This document shows, in pieces, positions 11,952 through 23,992 of a stretch of 64,000 bases of DNA. Position 1 is the first letter of the stretch; each line of letters opens with the position of its first letter. The position numbers and the translations under genes are program-made. Source of the stretch: Neopestalotiopsis rosae (Eukaryota; Ascomycota; Sordariomycetes; Amphisphaeriales; Sporocadaceae). The stretch lies in NCBI GenBank assembly GCA_023078685.1, contig JALGAS010000012.1:992001-1056000 (forward strand). Reading direction: 5' to 3'. Below the pieces are notes generated by a model that was not told where the DNA came from, searched no databases, and saw only the letters and a list, made by a program, of their open reading frames with translations.

Positions 11952-14900
11952 TTACAACTCGTCGCGCAGGTTTTCAACGTGCTCCTTGATGTTTTCTGTC
12001 GCAGCAGAGAAAGTCTCGGCAGCGGCCTGAGCAGCCGAGGCAGCGGAGTCTGTGACTTCACCAGCAACGCTGACAGCGGTGGAGCTTACGACGCCATAGA
12101 CATCTGCCAGGCGAGCGTAGACAGACTCTGAAAAGGTTGGTTCCTTTCCGACGACAAGTTCGGATACGATGGAGGCAACGATGGAATACTGTGCGGCGGC
12201 TGCTGAGGAGGCTGATGCGGCCGAGTCCGCGGCAAAATCTCCAGCTGATGATGCATAATCTGCAGCAGCGTCGGTGGCGGATACAGCATACTCTCCAGCG
12301 TGCGATGCATAGTCGGCGGCCACGTCAGTAGCCGACGCAGCATACTCGCCCGCTTGTGATGCGTAATCACCAGCAGCAGCGTAAAAGTTCTCGTACCATG
12401 GAGTTGGTGTAGGAGCTCCGTAGACTTGAGAGCTAACCTGGCTGAGAAGGTAGTCCCAGTTCTCAGCAATCGAGTCGCCTGCATCGGAAACAGCGTCACC
12501 GACCGAAGAGGCCACTGATGCAGCGGCATCACTGGCAGCGGCGGCAGCCGATGAGACAGACTCGCCTGCAGCGGAGACGACGGAGCCGGCAGACTCAGAG
12601 GCCACAGAGGCAACGGAGCTGGCCGATTCCTGGATATTGGTGGGTGTTGGCGTGGCGGTCAATGAGCTCACGGCAGAAGATGCAGAGGCCAGGAACTCCG
12701 AATAGCGAGCGTGGGCAACACCGAGACCGGCATAGTAGTTATGCTTTGCTTGGTCCAACATCTTTTGGCCACGCTCGGCAGCAGTGCTCGGGGTAGGCTC
12801 AGCAAGGCCAATGGCGACCTTGGCGCTTTCATACTGCTCGCCAGCCCAGTTGACCGAATCTTGGAGGTTTTCTTGTGCAATCGACTGGATGCGCTCCCAA
12901 TCGACACTAGGTACGGTGGGTAATTCAGGCACCCAGTTGGTAGTCGGTGTTCCGTAGACTCCTTCTGACGCTGCAGTCAGCACATCATTGAGTTGAGAAT
13001 TTGCCGCGCCAAGTGCGCCAAAGTACGCGCTCGATGCTGAACTGAACAGCTCTTCGTGCATTGGCTTGGGCTCGCCACTGATCTGGACGGACACGGCAGA
13101 CATGGCGCGAGAGTACTGGTTGGCAGCCTCTGCAATGGCAGCAGTGTAAGCAGACTGAGCGGCGGATGTGATGCTGTGAGGAATATCAGACTGAACCTTG
13201 GATGCAGCACTGGAAATGGAGGAGCCAATGTCATCGGTATCAATGTCCAGAATAGGTTGACGCGTCGGCACGGACTGAGCAGCAACTCCAAAGAGGGCCG
13301 ACTTAATGCTGGTAGTAGAGGATGCAGGCGGAGGTGTAGGCTCTTCGGGGGAGGCAACAATAGTCTCCTCAATCTGCTCTGGCCCGTCCACGGGATCGGA
13401 CGACGGCAGTGGCTCGATTGGTGCCGCTGCAGTTTCGGGCTCATCCTTGACAACGGGCTTTTGAGCTTGTTCCGACTCGACTGCCACGTCAGCGGCAGCA
13501 TGCGTAGGCTCTTCGGCCAGGCTCTCCAAAGGTGGCACGGCAGAGGTCTCGACGTCTTCGATCTCCGATAGAGAGACAGTAGCAGTCACTGTCTCGTCTG
13601 AAAGAGTGGTGGTAGAGGTGCTTTGAGAAACCACATCGGTAGCAGCTCCCTTCAAAGACTCGCCGGCAGCTCCGACACTCTCACCAACGTCATCAGCAAT
13701 GGAATGAACGGCATCCTGGACACTGGCTGCAGCATCTTTGAGCGCCTGCGCAGCTTCGGCGGCTTTTCTCTGAACAGCTTCAGCAGCCAGCTTCATGGAC
13801 GAGGCATCAAAATCGTCGGTCAAGTCACCAGCGAGCGCTTTCCATGCAGCTACCTGCTTCAAGCCAGCAAGTTGCTGAGCTGCTTCTGCAGCAATGGCCA
13901 TGCCTTGACTTTCAACGTCGTTACCAGCATTCTGGGCGTCCTTCAGGCCCGGATGCGTGATGACAAGTTGTTTCAAATCCTCGACCCATTCGTCGAATTT
14001 CGCACGAAGCTCATGAAACTTCTGCCAATGCTTGTATGTGACACCATCCATCCATGCCCACTTCATACCGATCCTTTGGAGAGCCAAGTCCCGGATGCTC
14101 TCAAGGATGTGGACGTGGTCCTGCGCAGCCTGCGTCACGGCAACCTCAATCTGTTGCTCATAGCTCTCACGCCATGTGCGGATCTTCTGAGCATCGTCCT
14201 TAATCTTTAGGCCGGCGCTCCTCACTGCCGCAACCACTTCTTGTTCAAACTGATCCGGGTCCCCATTATCCTTGTGTTGCTCCAAAACCGACAGAATAGT
14301 CTTCTTGAGCTTGGCGATTTCGGCTGTGACAGTAGTGTTCAGCTCTGCCACGAGAGGCAAACCTTTGCCCAAAGCCTCTTCTTGAATAATGTCGTCGGCT
14401 AGAGCCTCGATACGTTCCTCGATTTCGGCAGCACCCTCGTCAGCAGCCTTGGTGAACTTGCCCTGCCAAAGTTCAAGATCATCAGCCACTTCCTTGGCGG
14501 CCTTTTCCTTGATTTCTTGCTTTGAGAGGGTGACGGGTGTCTCTTCGACGCTGGCCTCGGCTGTGGCAGACGAAGCCTCGGGTTCAGGCTCGGCTACTGC
14601 TGAGGACTGAGTGGGCTCGGGCTGAACAGTAGGATCGGCGGATACGGCGGTCGAGGTGATTGAGGCAGATGGTTTGGTAAATGTCGATTTGGCAGCCTGA
14701 ATGGCGGCACTACACAATCAGTCAGTACAGCGGAGTCACCTAGACATGATAATTGAGCACGTACGAATCAGCGTCTTCGATGACACCGGTCTTGGACTTG
14801 ATATCCTTGTAACGACCGAGACGGTCCACGATGCGAAGCAGTTGGGGCTCAACTTTGACGGCATAAACGTCTCTGACATGGGGCCAGACAGTAGAGTCCA

Positions 14901-15654
14901 GAAACACATAAGTCTTGTTCCAGGCCCACAGAGCTGAAGGAACGGCAGTACTGGTGGTGAAAGATGAGGCACGGTCGTAGCCTTGTTGAGCGTACGGCTG
15001 CACAAACAGGTAGGATGGGAGGACAACCTCATGGTACGTCTGCAGCGCATTCGTCTTGGCAATGTCATAGTATGGTGTAATTGCCTCAGAAGCCTTGCTG
15101 ACATGAGGAGCAACGACTTGATCGTACTGCGCTTGCGCGAGTCCTTGATACTTGACGAATTGGGGCTGAACATTTGTTTCCCATTGTACCATTCCAAGTT
15201 CACGCGCTTTTTGAAGCTGGGGGCCTCCATATTTGACAGCATACGTGCGCGTAGGCGCAATCACGACGCGGTCAACAGTGTCGTAGTACGGTCTGGCGAG
15301 ATCGACGTAAGGGGCGGCATAAGTATCATAGTATGGACTCAGATGTGGTGACACGACCTGCTTGGCCTGGAAGTAATGTTTGCAAATCTTGGGCGCGTCT
15401 TCGGTGCAGGCATCCAAGGTTGCTGGACACCGGAAGAGAACGGTGAGGATGGAGTACCATATCGACAACCGGGCGGCGATACTGAAAAGCCGTCCTAAAA
15501 AGCTGCGGTTGGACTTTGCTGGTGGTGTTTTACGCCTGGGCGCGATGCTGTGGCCATTCATACCACCATTCATGCCACTGCTGGCGCCAGTCGTGCCGTT
15601 CATCTTCTTGCCATTAAGAGAACCATTCGTCTGGCCGTTGACGTGACCGCTCAT
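11952..15654 (-). CDS. Large Ala/Ser-rich membrane-associated repeat protein (often labelled 'hoxa13-like')
   Basis: Predicted 1215 residues from exons (minus) 15654-14765 and 14709-11952; the intron has GTACGT...TAG ends and joins IEDADS to AAIQAAKS. The N-terminus is Gly/Asn-rich (MSGHVNGQTNGS), then one hydrophobic segment around SIAARLSIWYSILTVLF. After that come Tyr-rich elements resembling PYYDTYAAPYVDLARPYYD. A middle coiled-coil-like region (about residues 300-550) is rich in Glu, Lys and Ala. The last 500 residues are low-complexity amphipathic Ala/Ser/Asp helices with recurring YGxPTP motifs. Three 18-residue repeats (DYASxAGEYAxSATDxAA) lie at plus 12368-12207. No homeodomain is visible; as I recall, fungal databases call such proteins 'transcription factor hoxa13', which the sequence does not support. 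A structural or lipid/ER-surface role is inference only. Confidence 0.75.
12207..12368 (-). repeat. Three tandem 18-residue coding repeats
   Basis: Three consecutive 54-bp units within the repeat-protein gene, read on the minus strand: 12368-12315, 12314-12261 and 12260-12207. They encode DYASQAGEYAASATDVAA, DYASHAGEYAVSATDAAA and a third, more degenerate copy starting DYASSAGDFAAD. The 18-residue period equals five alpha-helical turns, suggesting a long amphipathic helix. Confidence 0.9.
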
Positions 15655-18600
15655 CTTGGTGGCCGTACCAAACTGGCGGGGTCGGACGGTATGTGCTTTG
15701 TTTTGATCTCCGAGTCGTTTCGATCTCTCAGTGACAGAGGAGGAAAAATTGCAGCAAGCTCCTGACCGGCAAGTGTTGTGCCAGAGGAGGGAAACGGCAA
15801 GTGATGTAGGTAGTGTAGGTCTGTAGATGGAAAAAGCTCAAGCTGCTTGCCGCTATGTAACTAAAAGTTGGAAGCTCGTGCTCTGAAGTTGGCGCAATCA
15901 GAAGCTAGGAGCTTGGATGACGCTAATGCTGGACTGAGCTGGAGCCTGGGGCCGGGAGGAGCTGAGCGGAAGTTTTAATTCGGTGGATCTTTGTTGATCA
16001 AGATAATCGCTTCAACTGCACAGCGATTCTATTGGCCTTTGTAATGTCGTACTGGCGATGTAGACAGAAAGACAAACATCAGACGTAAAAACACGTCAAG
16101 TACAGAAGACAGGACACAGTCTGGTTTGAAATGTCGTTCGAGGCAGGGAGGGGGTTAGCAGCTGTAAAAACTGCGGGCTGACAATCAGGCAGGCAAAGGT
16201 GGTCGGACTGAAGCTTGATCGACACCCCGACCTAATCTGTATCATAACATCTACCAACGCGAGGAAAAGAAGAACCAAGCAAACATACAAACAATCCTTG
16301 GAGACCGACCATGAATGCACCATGCAGAGTAACATAAGCTGGACTGAATATCTAACCAGCATTTGTGATTGAAGATTCAGTTGTTAATTCGGTACAATAG
16401 CTTTCAGATATCCCCCGGTTCAATGGAGACTCTCTTATCGCCAGAGATGTTCCGGATTTTGAAACCATCAGAAAAAGGAAAATGAAGAATGACGCAGGGG
16501 TCCTCAAGTCTTGCTACCAGTAACGATGGTTGGTAGTGTAACGAAGATACAGATAAAACGGGCCTATCACGTTGCAGCTTTTGAAGAAAAGGTTTGATCT
16601 TCCCACTAGCGGGGCACAACATCGCATGCGGCCATGGGCAGTCCATCCAGCTCCGTGCTGAACGCAGGTTATCTCAGCCATCTCAGATGGGGGCAGACCT
16701 GGTAAATCAAGCTTCGGATCGCATCGACGGCTCACTATGACGGTACAACTTTTTATGATGCCAAGCTGACCATATAGTCGACTGGTAATGGTCATAGTAT
16801 CTTATGTCAAGTCTTAGAAAATACTGGAGATCAGGAGGAATATGATGAAGAAGAAGGGAGACAACGACCACCACTTCTTTCAGTGTTCACACGAAGTCGA
16901 ATTGTCTGCTTATTTTCTTAGATATACGAAGTACGAAGTACATTGACATCTGATCGTGTATCAAATGGACAATAGTCGTGGTGCTTGGAAAAGGCTAGCG
17001 CAATTTGTCATATCGCGCCGACGTCATTTACAATATGTTGACCTTCTCAGCTGCATTATGAGCGCTGCCAAGAGCTTGAATCCGTCCTAACGGCACGACG
17101 GATCAAGGGAGTCAACAACGCTGGCGCAATGGTTAGTGGACGAGTTGAGTCTTCACAGTACAGCCTGTTCATAAAAGAAAAGGCGACTGAAAAAGATCGA
17201 AGTTATGTGCGGGTCAATATGAGTGTTGGTCATTCACTAGCTAATAGATAAAGGATGTCTCCTCTTCCAGGCTTCAGCTGCAGTGCAGAGAACATGAGTT
17301 TGTGTAGGACAAGAGAAATTCATGTGGAAGATGGATCGCGATGGGTATGTCCAAACTGTATGTATGGGTGCCCTTGGTAGAATAGAACGCAAATGATACA
17401 TTAACCCTTTATACATCATTTGACACCTTACAAAATCTCCCGTTTCAATTTTCTGGCCTTCATAGGCGACTTTTTGGTATTCTTGTTGCGGACCGCTGTC
17501 ACCGCGCCGGCAAATGTTGATATGCACGAGCCTCCGAGATGCCGCTCGCGGTGGAGAAGAGACTGTACCGAGTAAGCTCCAAACAGTAAGTACGATCTCA
17601 ACCTTAGACGCGATAGTAAGAGCAAGTCAGGCCAAGTCAAGATAGACCAAATCTCATACCGCGATGCATACTACATATACTGTTAGCCAAGCTCGAACCT
17701 CTAAAGAGAGCAGTTTGCTCAAAACACTACCGCACTTGAAAATGACAGGTCAAGCCAGCGTGCCTGGTCACGCGATGCACAAAAGACATGATCGAACGAT
17801 GTGCTGCGTGGTTCGGAACATCCTAGACCATCCAGCACCCTATCCCACCCGGCAGATCTCGAGCGCCGAGCCCCCATCCATCACTGGGATGTTGTCAGAA
17901 TGCCTGTTGATCAATTCTTGGCAATTGCTTGAATGCGCCTCAAGATAATTACGTATTTCATTGTTGCGGCTCAATTTCTCTTCAAACGTCGTTTGTTTTC
18001 GACAATGGTGTTTTATGTTCATATTTGCAGATGCTAAGCTCGAACTGAGACTTGTGGGCAAAGACCGATTGATAGATTGCATGCACTCCAGATCCTTTCT
18101 CCAGAATCTCCAGAATCTCCAGTTCGTTGAGCAGATGAAGCCACTGTTTTAATATGGGCCTGTAGCAACCGGACCGATTGTCATTTTGTCACGCAGCCAA
18201 CGGTCTTGAACGGTGTGTGCGCTGCTTCAGCGTTGAGCACGAGACACTCATTAGTAGCGATATTTGGAGAAGGAGAATCAAAATTGCTTTATCCATGATA
18301 TCATGATTCTATGCCTTTTCAGTCAGTAAGCAGCGGCAAACTTAAATATCAATCTAGTAACGATTCCCCAGATTCCTGGGGCGGACGCACACCAGTGTCT
18401 GCGGTGTAGTGCTTAGAATAGCGCGGAAAAGGTTTCCAAGATCGAATTGATTCATCGAATCAGTTGAAAATGCTCAATACAAGTTCGACGCGTCCATTCG
18501 AGAGACGACACATCCGGAGGCGCAGGATTGTGCGCATATGCCTGGAATGGAGTCCTGCATTTGAGAGACTGGCATATCACGAATATATCCCTCAGTACAC

Positions 18601-19420
18601 TGAATCCACGACCACGAATCGCAATTCTCCCGGGCCTCTCATCCCACATGGCAGGTCAATCATGTCTCCGCTGCCTATGGGCAATTCGAATTCAGCCTTG
18701 TATCCACTCCGCTATCCGGGGATCTAAAAGCGGATAGCTGCGTCATAGTGGATATGGAGGAGTCGGGGCCCCGGGTGTTCACTGTTGTAGACTGCGAAAT
18801 GGTTTTTTCTTTTGGCACAACGGTGCCGAAGAATCGCAAATCCACAAATACTAGTCAAGTAGTACGGCTTCTTGCTGGGTCGCCATCTACCTAGAGTATC
18901 CAATTTGTCAATCACAACGTAAATCACCATGTTCTCGGGCTTACTGGAAGTCTCGGTAAAGCGCCTAGTTCAAGGCGCGCAGAAATCAGATAGGTAATGG
19001 CTAAGACTAGAGGTGAGACGCTCATGGCAATACAGCGCGGATATGCGCCCATTACCGCGACCATGAGTGCCCTGCGTCAGCCCAAAAGTTGCTTTATAAG
19101 TACAATTACATCATTCTGGGTCGTGAGACCATAATCAGGATGCATAGTCCCAGCATGGAGGTGGGACCAAGGCCATGGTGCATCGCTCCCATGAACCTTT
19201 CCTCAATGTCACGCTAGGTTGAGTAGAGAAGACTGCACCGGGCTTTTAGGCAGTACATATTCCCGTCAATTCCCACAACATTTGGCTCTGGACGATCTTC
19301 TTTCCAAGACTATCGGCAGAACGATTGAGCGGGCTTTGATTTGGTCCCGGTCCATCAAGTTCAGTATAGACTCTTTACTACCTTAATTCCATCTACACCT
19401 GGACAACTATACGACGAACC
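15655..19420. other. Long gene-poor interval between divergent genes
   Basis: A 3.8 kb interval separating the repeat-protein gene (minus) from the DHA1 transporter (plus). The many short frames here (longest near 17.2-17.9 kb) show no family features and no consistent splice-linked coding. It holds a small tandem repeat TCTCCAGAA x2.8 at 18099-18123 and TACGAAG x2 at 16925-16938. It may contain long promoters, untranslated leaders or noncoding RNA, but nothing in the sequence proves this. Confidence 0.55.
18099..18123. repeat. Short tandem repeat, 9-bp unit
   Basis: Unit TCTCCAGAA repeated about 2.8 times without mismatch. Intergenic, no evident function. Confidence 0.85.
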
Positions 19421-21445
19421 ATGGCCGGGCTTAACGAAAAGCCACAGGTCGACACTGACCAGTCGTCCAACGGCAATGGTCATCGTATGGGTTTGAAGCC
19501 CGCCAACGAAACCGTCGCAGCTCGCGACGAAAGAAAAGAAAAGGACGCCCTTGCTGATGGCAAGCGCGAACTCAAAGAGGAGGATTGTGAAGATCAGTTG
19601 GGATTCGCCTTCTCGTCGTGGTACAAGTGGTGGATCCTCACGGTCATCTTCCTAGTTCAGACTTCGATGAACTTCAACACTTCTCTATACTCCAATGGAC
19701 TGGCCGGTATTTCGGAGCACTTCAATGTCAGCGAGCAGGCTGCCCGCGTAGGTGCCGCCATCTTCCTGGTCTTTTATGCCTTTGGCTGTGAGCTCTGGGC
19801 GCCATGGTCGGAGGAGTTTGGTCGCAAACCGGTCCTGCAACTTTCACTCTTCTTGGTCAACATCTGGTGTCTGCCCGTCGCATTGGCCCCCAATTTTGGA
19901 AGTCTTTTGGTCGGACGTGCCCTGGGTGGACTATCATCAGCTGGTGGTAGTGTCACTCTTGGTATGATTGCCGACTTGTTCGACTCAGATCGCCAACAGT
20001 ATGCCGTAGCCTTCATCGTCTTTTCATCTGTTGGTGGTTCCATCCTCGGCCCCATTATCGGTGGTTTTGTTGAGCAGTACCTCGCCTGGCAATGGGCCAT
20101 CTGGATCCAGCTCATCTTTGGTGGATTCGTCCAGATCCTCCATCTGCTCACAGTCCCTGAAACCCGAACGACCATCATGTTGGATAACATTGCCAAGAAG
20201 CGCAGAAAGTCCGGAATCGATCCCAACGTCTATGGGCCTAATGAGATCGAATCTTTCTGGGACCGATTCACTGTCAAGGAGTTGATGCACACCTGGCTAC
20301 GACCCTTCCGCATGTTCTTGACCGAGCCGATCGTCTTGACGCTGTCGCTTCTTTCCGGTTTCGCTGATGCATTGATTTTCATGATGATTCAGTCATTTGC
20401 TTTGGTTTACAAGCAATGGGGATTCAATGCATACCAGATTGGTCTTGCCTTTATCCCAATCGGCCTTGGCTATGTCATTGCTTGGTTGTCGTTCATTCCC
20501 GCCATCAAACGTAACAAGGCTGCGCGTGCGAGAAACCCCGATGATGAGCACGCACAATACGAAGACCGCTTGAAATGGCTTCTTTTTACTGCGCCCTGCC
20601 TGCCGATCGGTCTAATCATCTTTGCCTGGACAAGCTCTGGTCCACCGCTGCATTGGATTGGTACCATGTTTGGATCTTGCATTATTGGTATCGCCAACTA
20701 TGCCATCTACATGGCCACCATCGATTACATGATCTGCGCGTACGGTCCATACTCGGCATCCGCGACTGGAGGCAACGGATGGGCTCGAGACTTTCTGGCT
20801 GGTGTCTTGACAGTTCCTGCCACTCCCTTTTACTCCAATATTGGTGCTGAAAAGGGTCGAAATCTCGAGTACGCATCGACTATTCTTTTCTGTATTTCCG
20901 TTCTTCTTGTAACAGCCGTCTATGTCATTTACTGGAAAGGGCCTGTTCTGCGCAAGCGCTCACCCTTTGCCCAAACGCTTGCGTCTGGTGCTACAGAGCA
21001 AGGCGGACGTCGCCTCAGTCTTGTTCGTACCCCTTCAAATGTCAAGAAGCCAGGCCCCGGATCGAGACGTAGTTCATATGCCGCCAGCCATCGAGCAGCA
21101 GATCGAAGCGCCAGTCGCAATGCTAGCAGAAATGCCAGCCGAGCCAACAGTTTTGAGGGCACGTCGTCATCACAGAATCAGACTCCCGGCCACGCCACAC
21201 CAACGGTCCACCCTTCCCGACCCGTTGCGCTCGGTGATCGATTTGGCCCTGGTTCAAGGCGTAGCTCGTATTATTCTAGCAAAAACGCCGCCAGCCGAAA
21301 TGCGAGCAGGAATCCAAGTCGAAACGCGAGTCGGGATAACAGTCGAAGAAACAGTCTGGAAGAACCTGCCACGATTCCTTCTGGTCAAGGACATTCTTTG
21401 AACCAGACACCTCATTTGTCTACTATCCCATCGGTTCAACAATGA
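19421..21445 (+). CDS. MFS drug:H+ antiporter, DHA1 family, with long basic Ser-rich tail
   Basis: A single-exon 674-residue transporter of the major facilitator superfamily, 12-TM DHA1 (Tpo1/Flr1-like) class, which exports drugs, polyamines or toxic metabolites at the plasma membrane. The hydrophilic N-terminus (about 65 residues) is rich in Lys/Glu/Asp. TM1 begins around WWILTVIFLVQTSMNF. The loop 2-3 signature EEFGRKPVL and VGRALGGLSSAGGSVTLG in TM4 are visible, and the charged middle loop contains the usual WDRFTVKELMHTWLRPF. After TM12 (near residue 515) comes an unusually long cytoplasmic tail of about 155 residues built of two similar blocks: GPGSRRSSY (residues 545-553 and 609-617) followed by SRNASRNASR-type repeats. 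These contain RRxS-like phosphorylation sites. ATG 19421 has a good context (ACCATGG). Adjacent P450 genes suggest a shared detoxification or export role. Confidence 0.9.
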   Translation: MAGLNEKPQVDTDQSSNGNGHRMGLKPANETVAARDERKEKDALADGKRELKEEDCEDQLGFAFSSWYKWWILTVIFLVQTSMNFNTSLYSNGLAGISEHFNVSEQAARVGAAIFLVFYAFGCELWAPWSEEFGRKPVLQLSLFLVNIWCLPVALAPNFGSLLVGRALGGLSSAGGSVTLGMIADLFDSDRQQYAVAFIVFSSVGGSILGPIIGGFVEQYLAWQWAIWIQLIFGGFVQILHLLTVPETRTTIMLDNIAKKRRKSGIDPNVYGPNEIESFWDRFTVKELMHTWLRPFRMFLTEPIVLTLSLLSGFADALIFMMIQSFALVYKQWGFNAYQIGLAFIPIGLGYVIAWLSFIPAIKRNKAARARNPDDEHAQYEDRLKWLLFTAPCLPIGLIIFAWTSSGPPLHWIGTMFGSCIIGIANYAIYMATIDYMICAYGPYSASATGGNGWARDFLAGVLTVPATPFYSNIGAEKGRNLEYASTILFCISVLLVTAVYVIYWKGPVLRKRSPFAQTLASGATEQGGRRLSLVRTPSNVKKPGPGSRRSSYAASHRAADRSASRNASRNASRANSFEGTSSSQNQTPGHATPTVHPSRPVALGDRFGPGSRRSSYYSSKNAASRNASRNPSRNASRDNSRRNSLEEPATIPSGQGHSLNQTPHLSTIPSVQQ

Positions 21446-21957
21446 TCTTTAGGAGAATCGAATCAGCATTTGAGCGTCTAGAGACCTTTTGGAGGTTAGG
21501 ATGCAAGCAAAAGTACTCTTTCACGATAACATAGCATTTGCAGGAATTTACTCGGGGGGAGATACCCCAATCGTTGCATTTGATAGAATTTACATATTTA
21601 ATGTTCACCATACAAACAAACTGATGATCAATTGACGATCTTGGGGTCTTCGTGTAGGGGTCCATTATGTCGCACGCGATTGCCATGGTCTTCACCACGA
21701 TACAAACATGCGGGGATTGTCCCGCGACGAGTTACGAAAGCTGCATACCACTGGCGTCATGCCACGACGGGATTGGTCGCATGTATGTCGGCAGATCAGA
21801 ACGATGGCTTGATTGGTCATTGCAATCAAGAATTGCCGTACATATTCTATTGTATTGCCGCCTGGACACTGGCTATATCAAGGGAGCATATCTCCAATAT
21901 CCTTCCTAGTTACAGGGTGAGCTCTTGACATTGTGAATTGTGTCAGGGTTTTTGAAA
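21446..21957. other. Intergenic region upstream of the first P450
   Basis: About 0.5 kb between the transporter stop and the P450 start, same strand. No gene features; expected to hold the transporter 3' end and the P450 promoter. Confidence 0.5.
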
Positions 21958-23767
21958 ATGCCTTTTATGAATTACACCGATTTCTCACCACTTCCTTGGT
22001 TGGTACCAGTATTGGCAATATGCGTGACAGTTTTATTCGCTCAGCTCCTTCATAACATCCACTTCCATCCATTGTCGCAATTTCCTGGGCCATGGTATGC
22101 TACAGCTACATCACTGTCAGACGCAGTGATATCCCTACGGAAAAAAGAACCCGAATGGCTGCTTGGTCTGACCAAGAAGTATGGGAGTATGTGATATTCA
22201 AGTAGGAGAAGTAGAATAATGTTTGACGATTTCCGCGATAGCCAAGAAACCCATTCGAATTGCGCCTACGATGTTGCTATTTCCTCGAGCTTCAGCACTG
22301 AAGGACATATACTGGGACCCTTCAATGAACCTCAAGTCGGAATTATACGGGACAGGCGCTCTCGGGCCTCCTGCCCTTTTCAGTACTCGCGATGGCAAGA
22401 CTCACCAATTATTGCGCAAGGCCCTTGGTGGCAGCCAGGTATGCAAGCTTATACTGATAATTATTTTCGCGACAACTAACTTGGTAGTGGTCTATTGGTT
22501 TCTTGAAAAAGACCTGGGAAGACCGGTTTGATGATCAGGTCAACCTGTTTCTGGAACAGATGACTAAGTTGGCCGACGGTCGCCAAAATGTTGTGTTATC
22601 TGACAAAGTCGCGTAAGTTGCTCGATCTCCAGACAAGTCGCACCTGCTCACATCTAACAACAGGGAGTTTGCCGCAGATATCATCACCATGGTATCCTTT
22701 ACTCAGCCATGGGGATTCGTGCGCAACGGCCGCGACGAAAGTGGTCTTCTTGAGTCATGGCGTATTGGCCTTCCATTCTTTGGTCTTGCTGGTCGATGGC
22801 GGTGGTTTCGACAAAACATCATTGCCAATGACGCATTAGCAAAGTTCTTCCTTCCTACGATGAACGATAAAAAGGGCATGGGATACCTTTATGCACAAGC
22901 CGATCGAGAAGTGTCAAGTAGGGAGAAGAAGATGGAGGCAGAGGGAGGCAGTTTCCTGGAGAGAGCTGACTATTTGCAGTAGTAAGTACATGACTACGGA
23001 AGACTGGCGCTCATACTGATGGCAACAAGTTGCGTGGAGGCTTGTGATGCAAGTACTGGTCAAAGCCTCACGCCAGGACAGAAAAGAGCTCATGTGACCC
23101 TGCTGATACAAGCAGGTGCTGATACGACTGCAACCGCCCTAGGAAGCACGTTGCGCTTCCTATTGCCGCATCCCAGAGTTCTGAAAAAGGTGAGAGACGA
23201 AATTGAAGCAGTCGATTCGGCAGGCAAGCTCAGCAATCCTGTTGCGTACGAAGAATCACGGCAGCTTCTTACATATCTTGGAGCCTGTATCAAGGAGTCG
23301 CTGCGGCTGAACCCACCAGCCCCAAACCTCTTTGCGCGCGTCGTCCCTCCAGGTGGAAAGACCATTGATGGGGTATTCGTGCCAGGAGAAACAGAAGTTA
23401 CATCTGTTTCGTATATTGTCCAGAGGGATCCAGAACTTTACTCGCCGGACCCGGAGGCATATCGCCCAGAACGTTGGCTTGAAGTAGATACACATAGATT
23501 GTCCGAGATGGAAGCTAGCCAGTTCGTCTTTGGCATTGGGCCAAGAGTTTGTTTAGGCAAAGACATAGCCACGATGGAATTGTGGAAGCTTCTTCCTGAG
23601 GTAAGACCATGTCTTGTTTCTCGAACCCAACACTAATAAATACGTAGATCATTCGATGTTTTGAAATCGAAATGATTGAGAGCGGGTCATATATTGTTGC
23701 AGGCGGTGTAGCGTATAATCAAGGATTGATTGCGCGATTGTCACCAAGGTCTCGAGGAGGAAAATAA
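21958..23767 (+). CDS. Cytochrome P450 monooxygenase (pisatin-demethylase/benzoate-hydroxylase-like)
   Basis: Predicted 519 residues, from six exons: 21958-22186, 22242-22438, 22488-22612, 22664-22981, 23030-23600, 23648-23767. It starts with a membrane anchor (PWLVPVLAICVTVLFAQLL) followed by the Pro-rich hinge HPLSQFPGPWYA, so it is an ER enzyme. The I-helix oxygen-activation motif AGADTTAT, the K-helix ExxR (KESLR), the PERW region (YRPERW) and the heme-binding loop FGIGPRVCLGKD with Cys464 are all present, so it looks catalytically competent. Stop codons seen in simple translation (for example at 22980) fall at splice donors, not disruptions. Family resemblance to pisatin demethylase-like fungal P450s is from general appearance; substrate unknown. 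It converges with the second P450 gene, 225 bp apart, and follows a drug exporter. Confidence 0.88.
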
Positions 23768-23992
23768 TACATGTGTCGAAAGGCAAAGGGCACAGATTCA
23801 TGTTCGCGAAAACGTAATCAACATTATAATCATTTGCTAAGTCACTGTTCTCACTGTTCAATGGACTAAGACCCACTACTCACACTCGCTCTACCACTCG
23901 ATTCAGAAGTATCACTTCCATAGACTCATTGAAGGGAGTCGTCATCTTCATGCTCCTTGACAGCACTCTCGATGCTCGTCATTTCAGGAGTT

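Noticed and set aside
17690..17760. Sequence on the minus strand resembling a tRNA B box (GGTTCGAGCT)
   Set aside because: No matching A box at the right distance and no acceptor-stem pairing could be found.
22186..22988. Stops and frame changes suggesting a broken first P450
   Set aside because: All are explained by four short GT-AG introns; every catalytic motif is intact.
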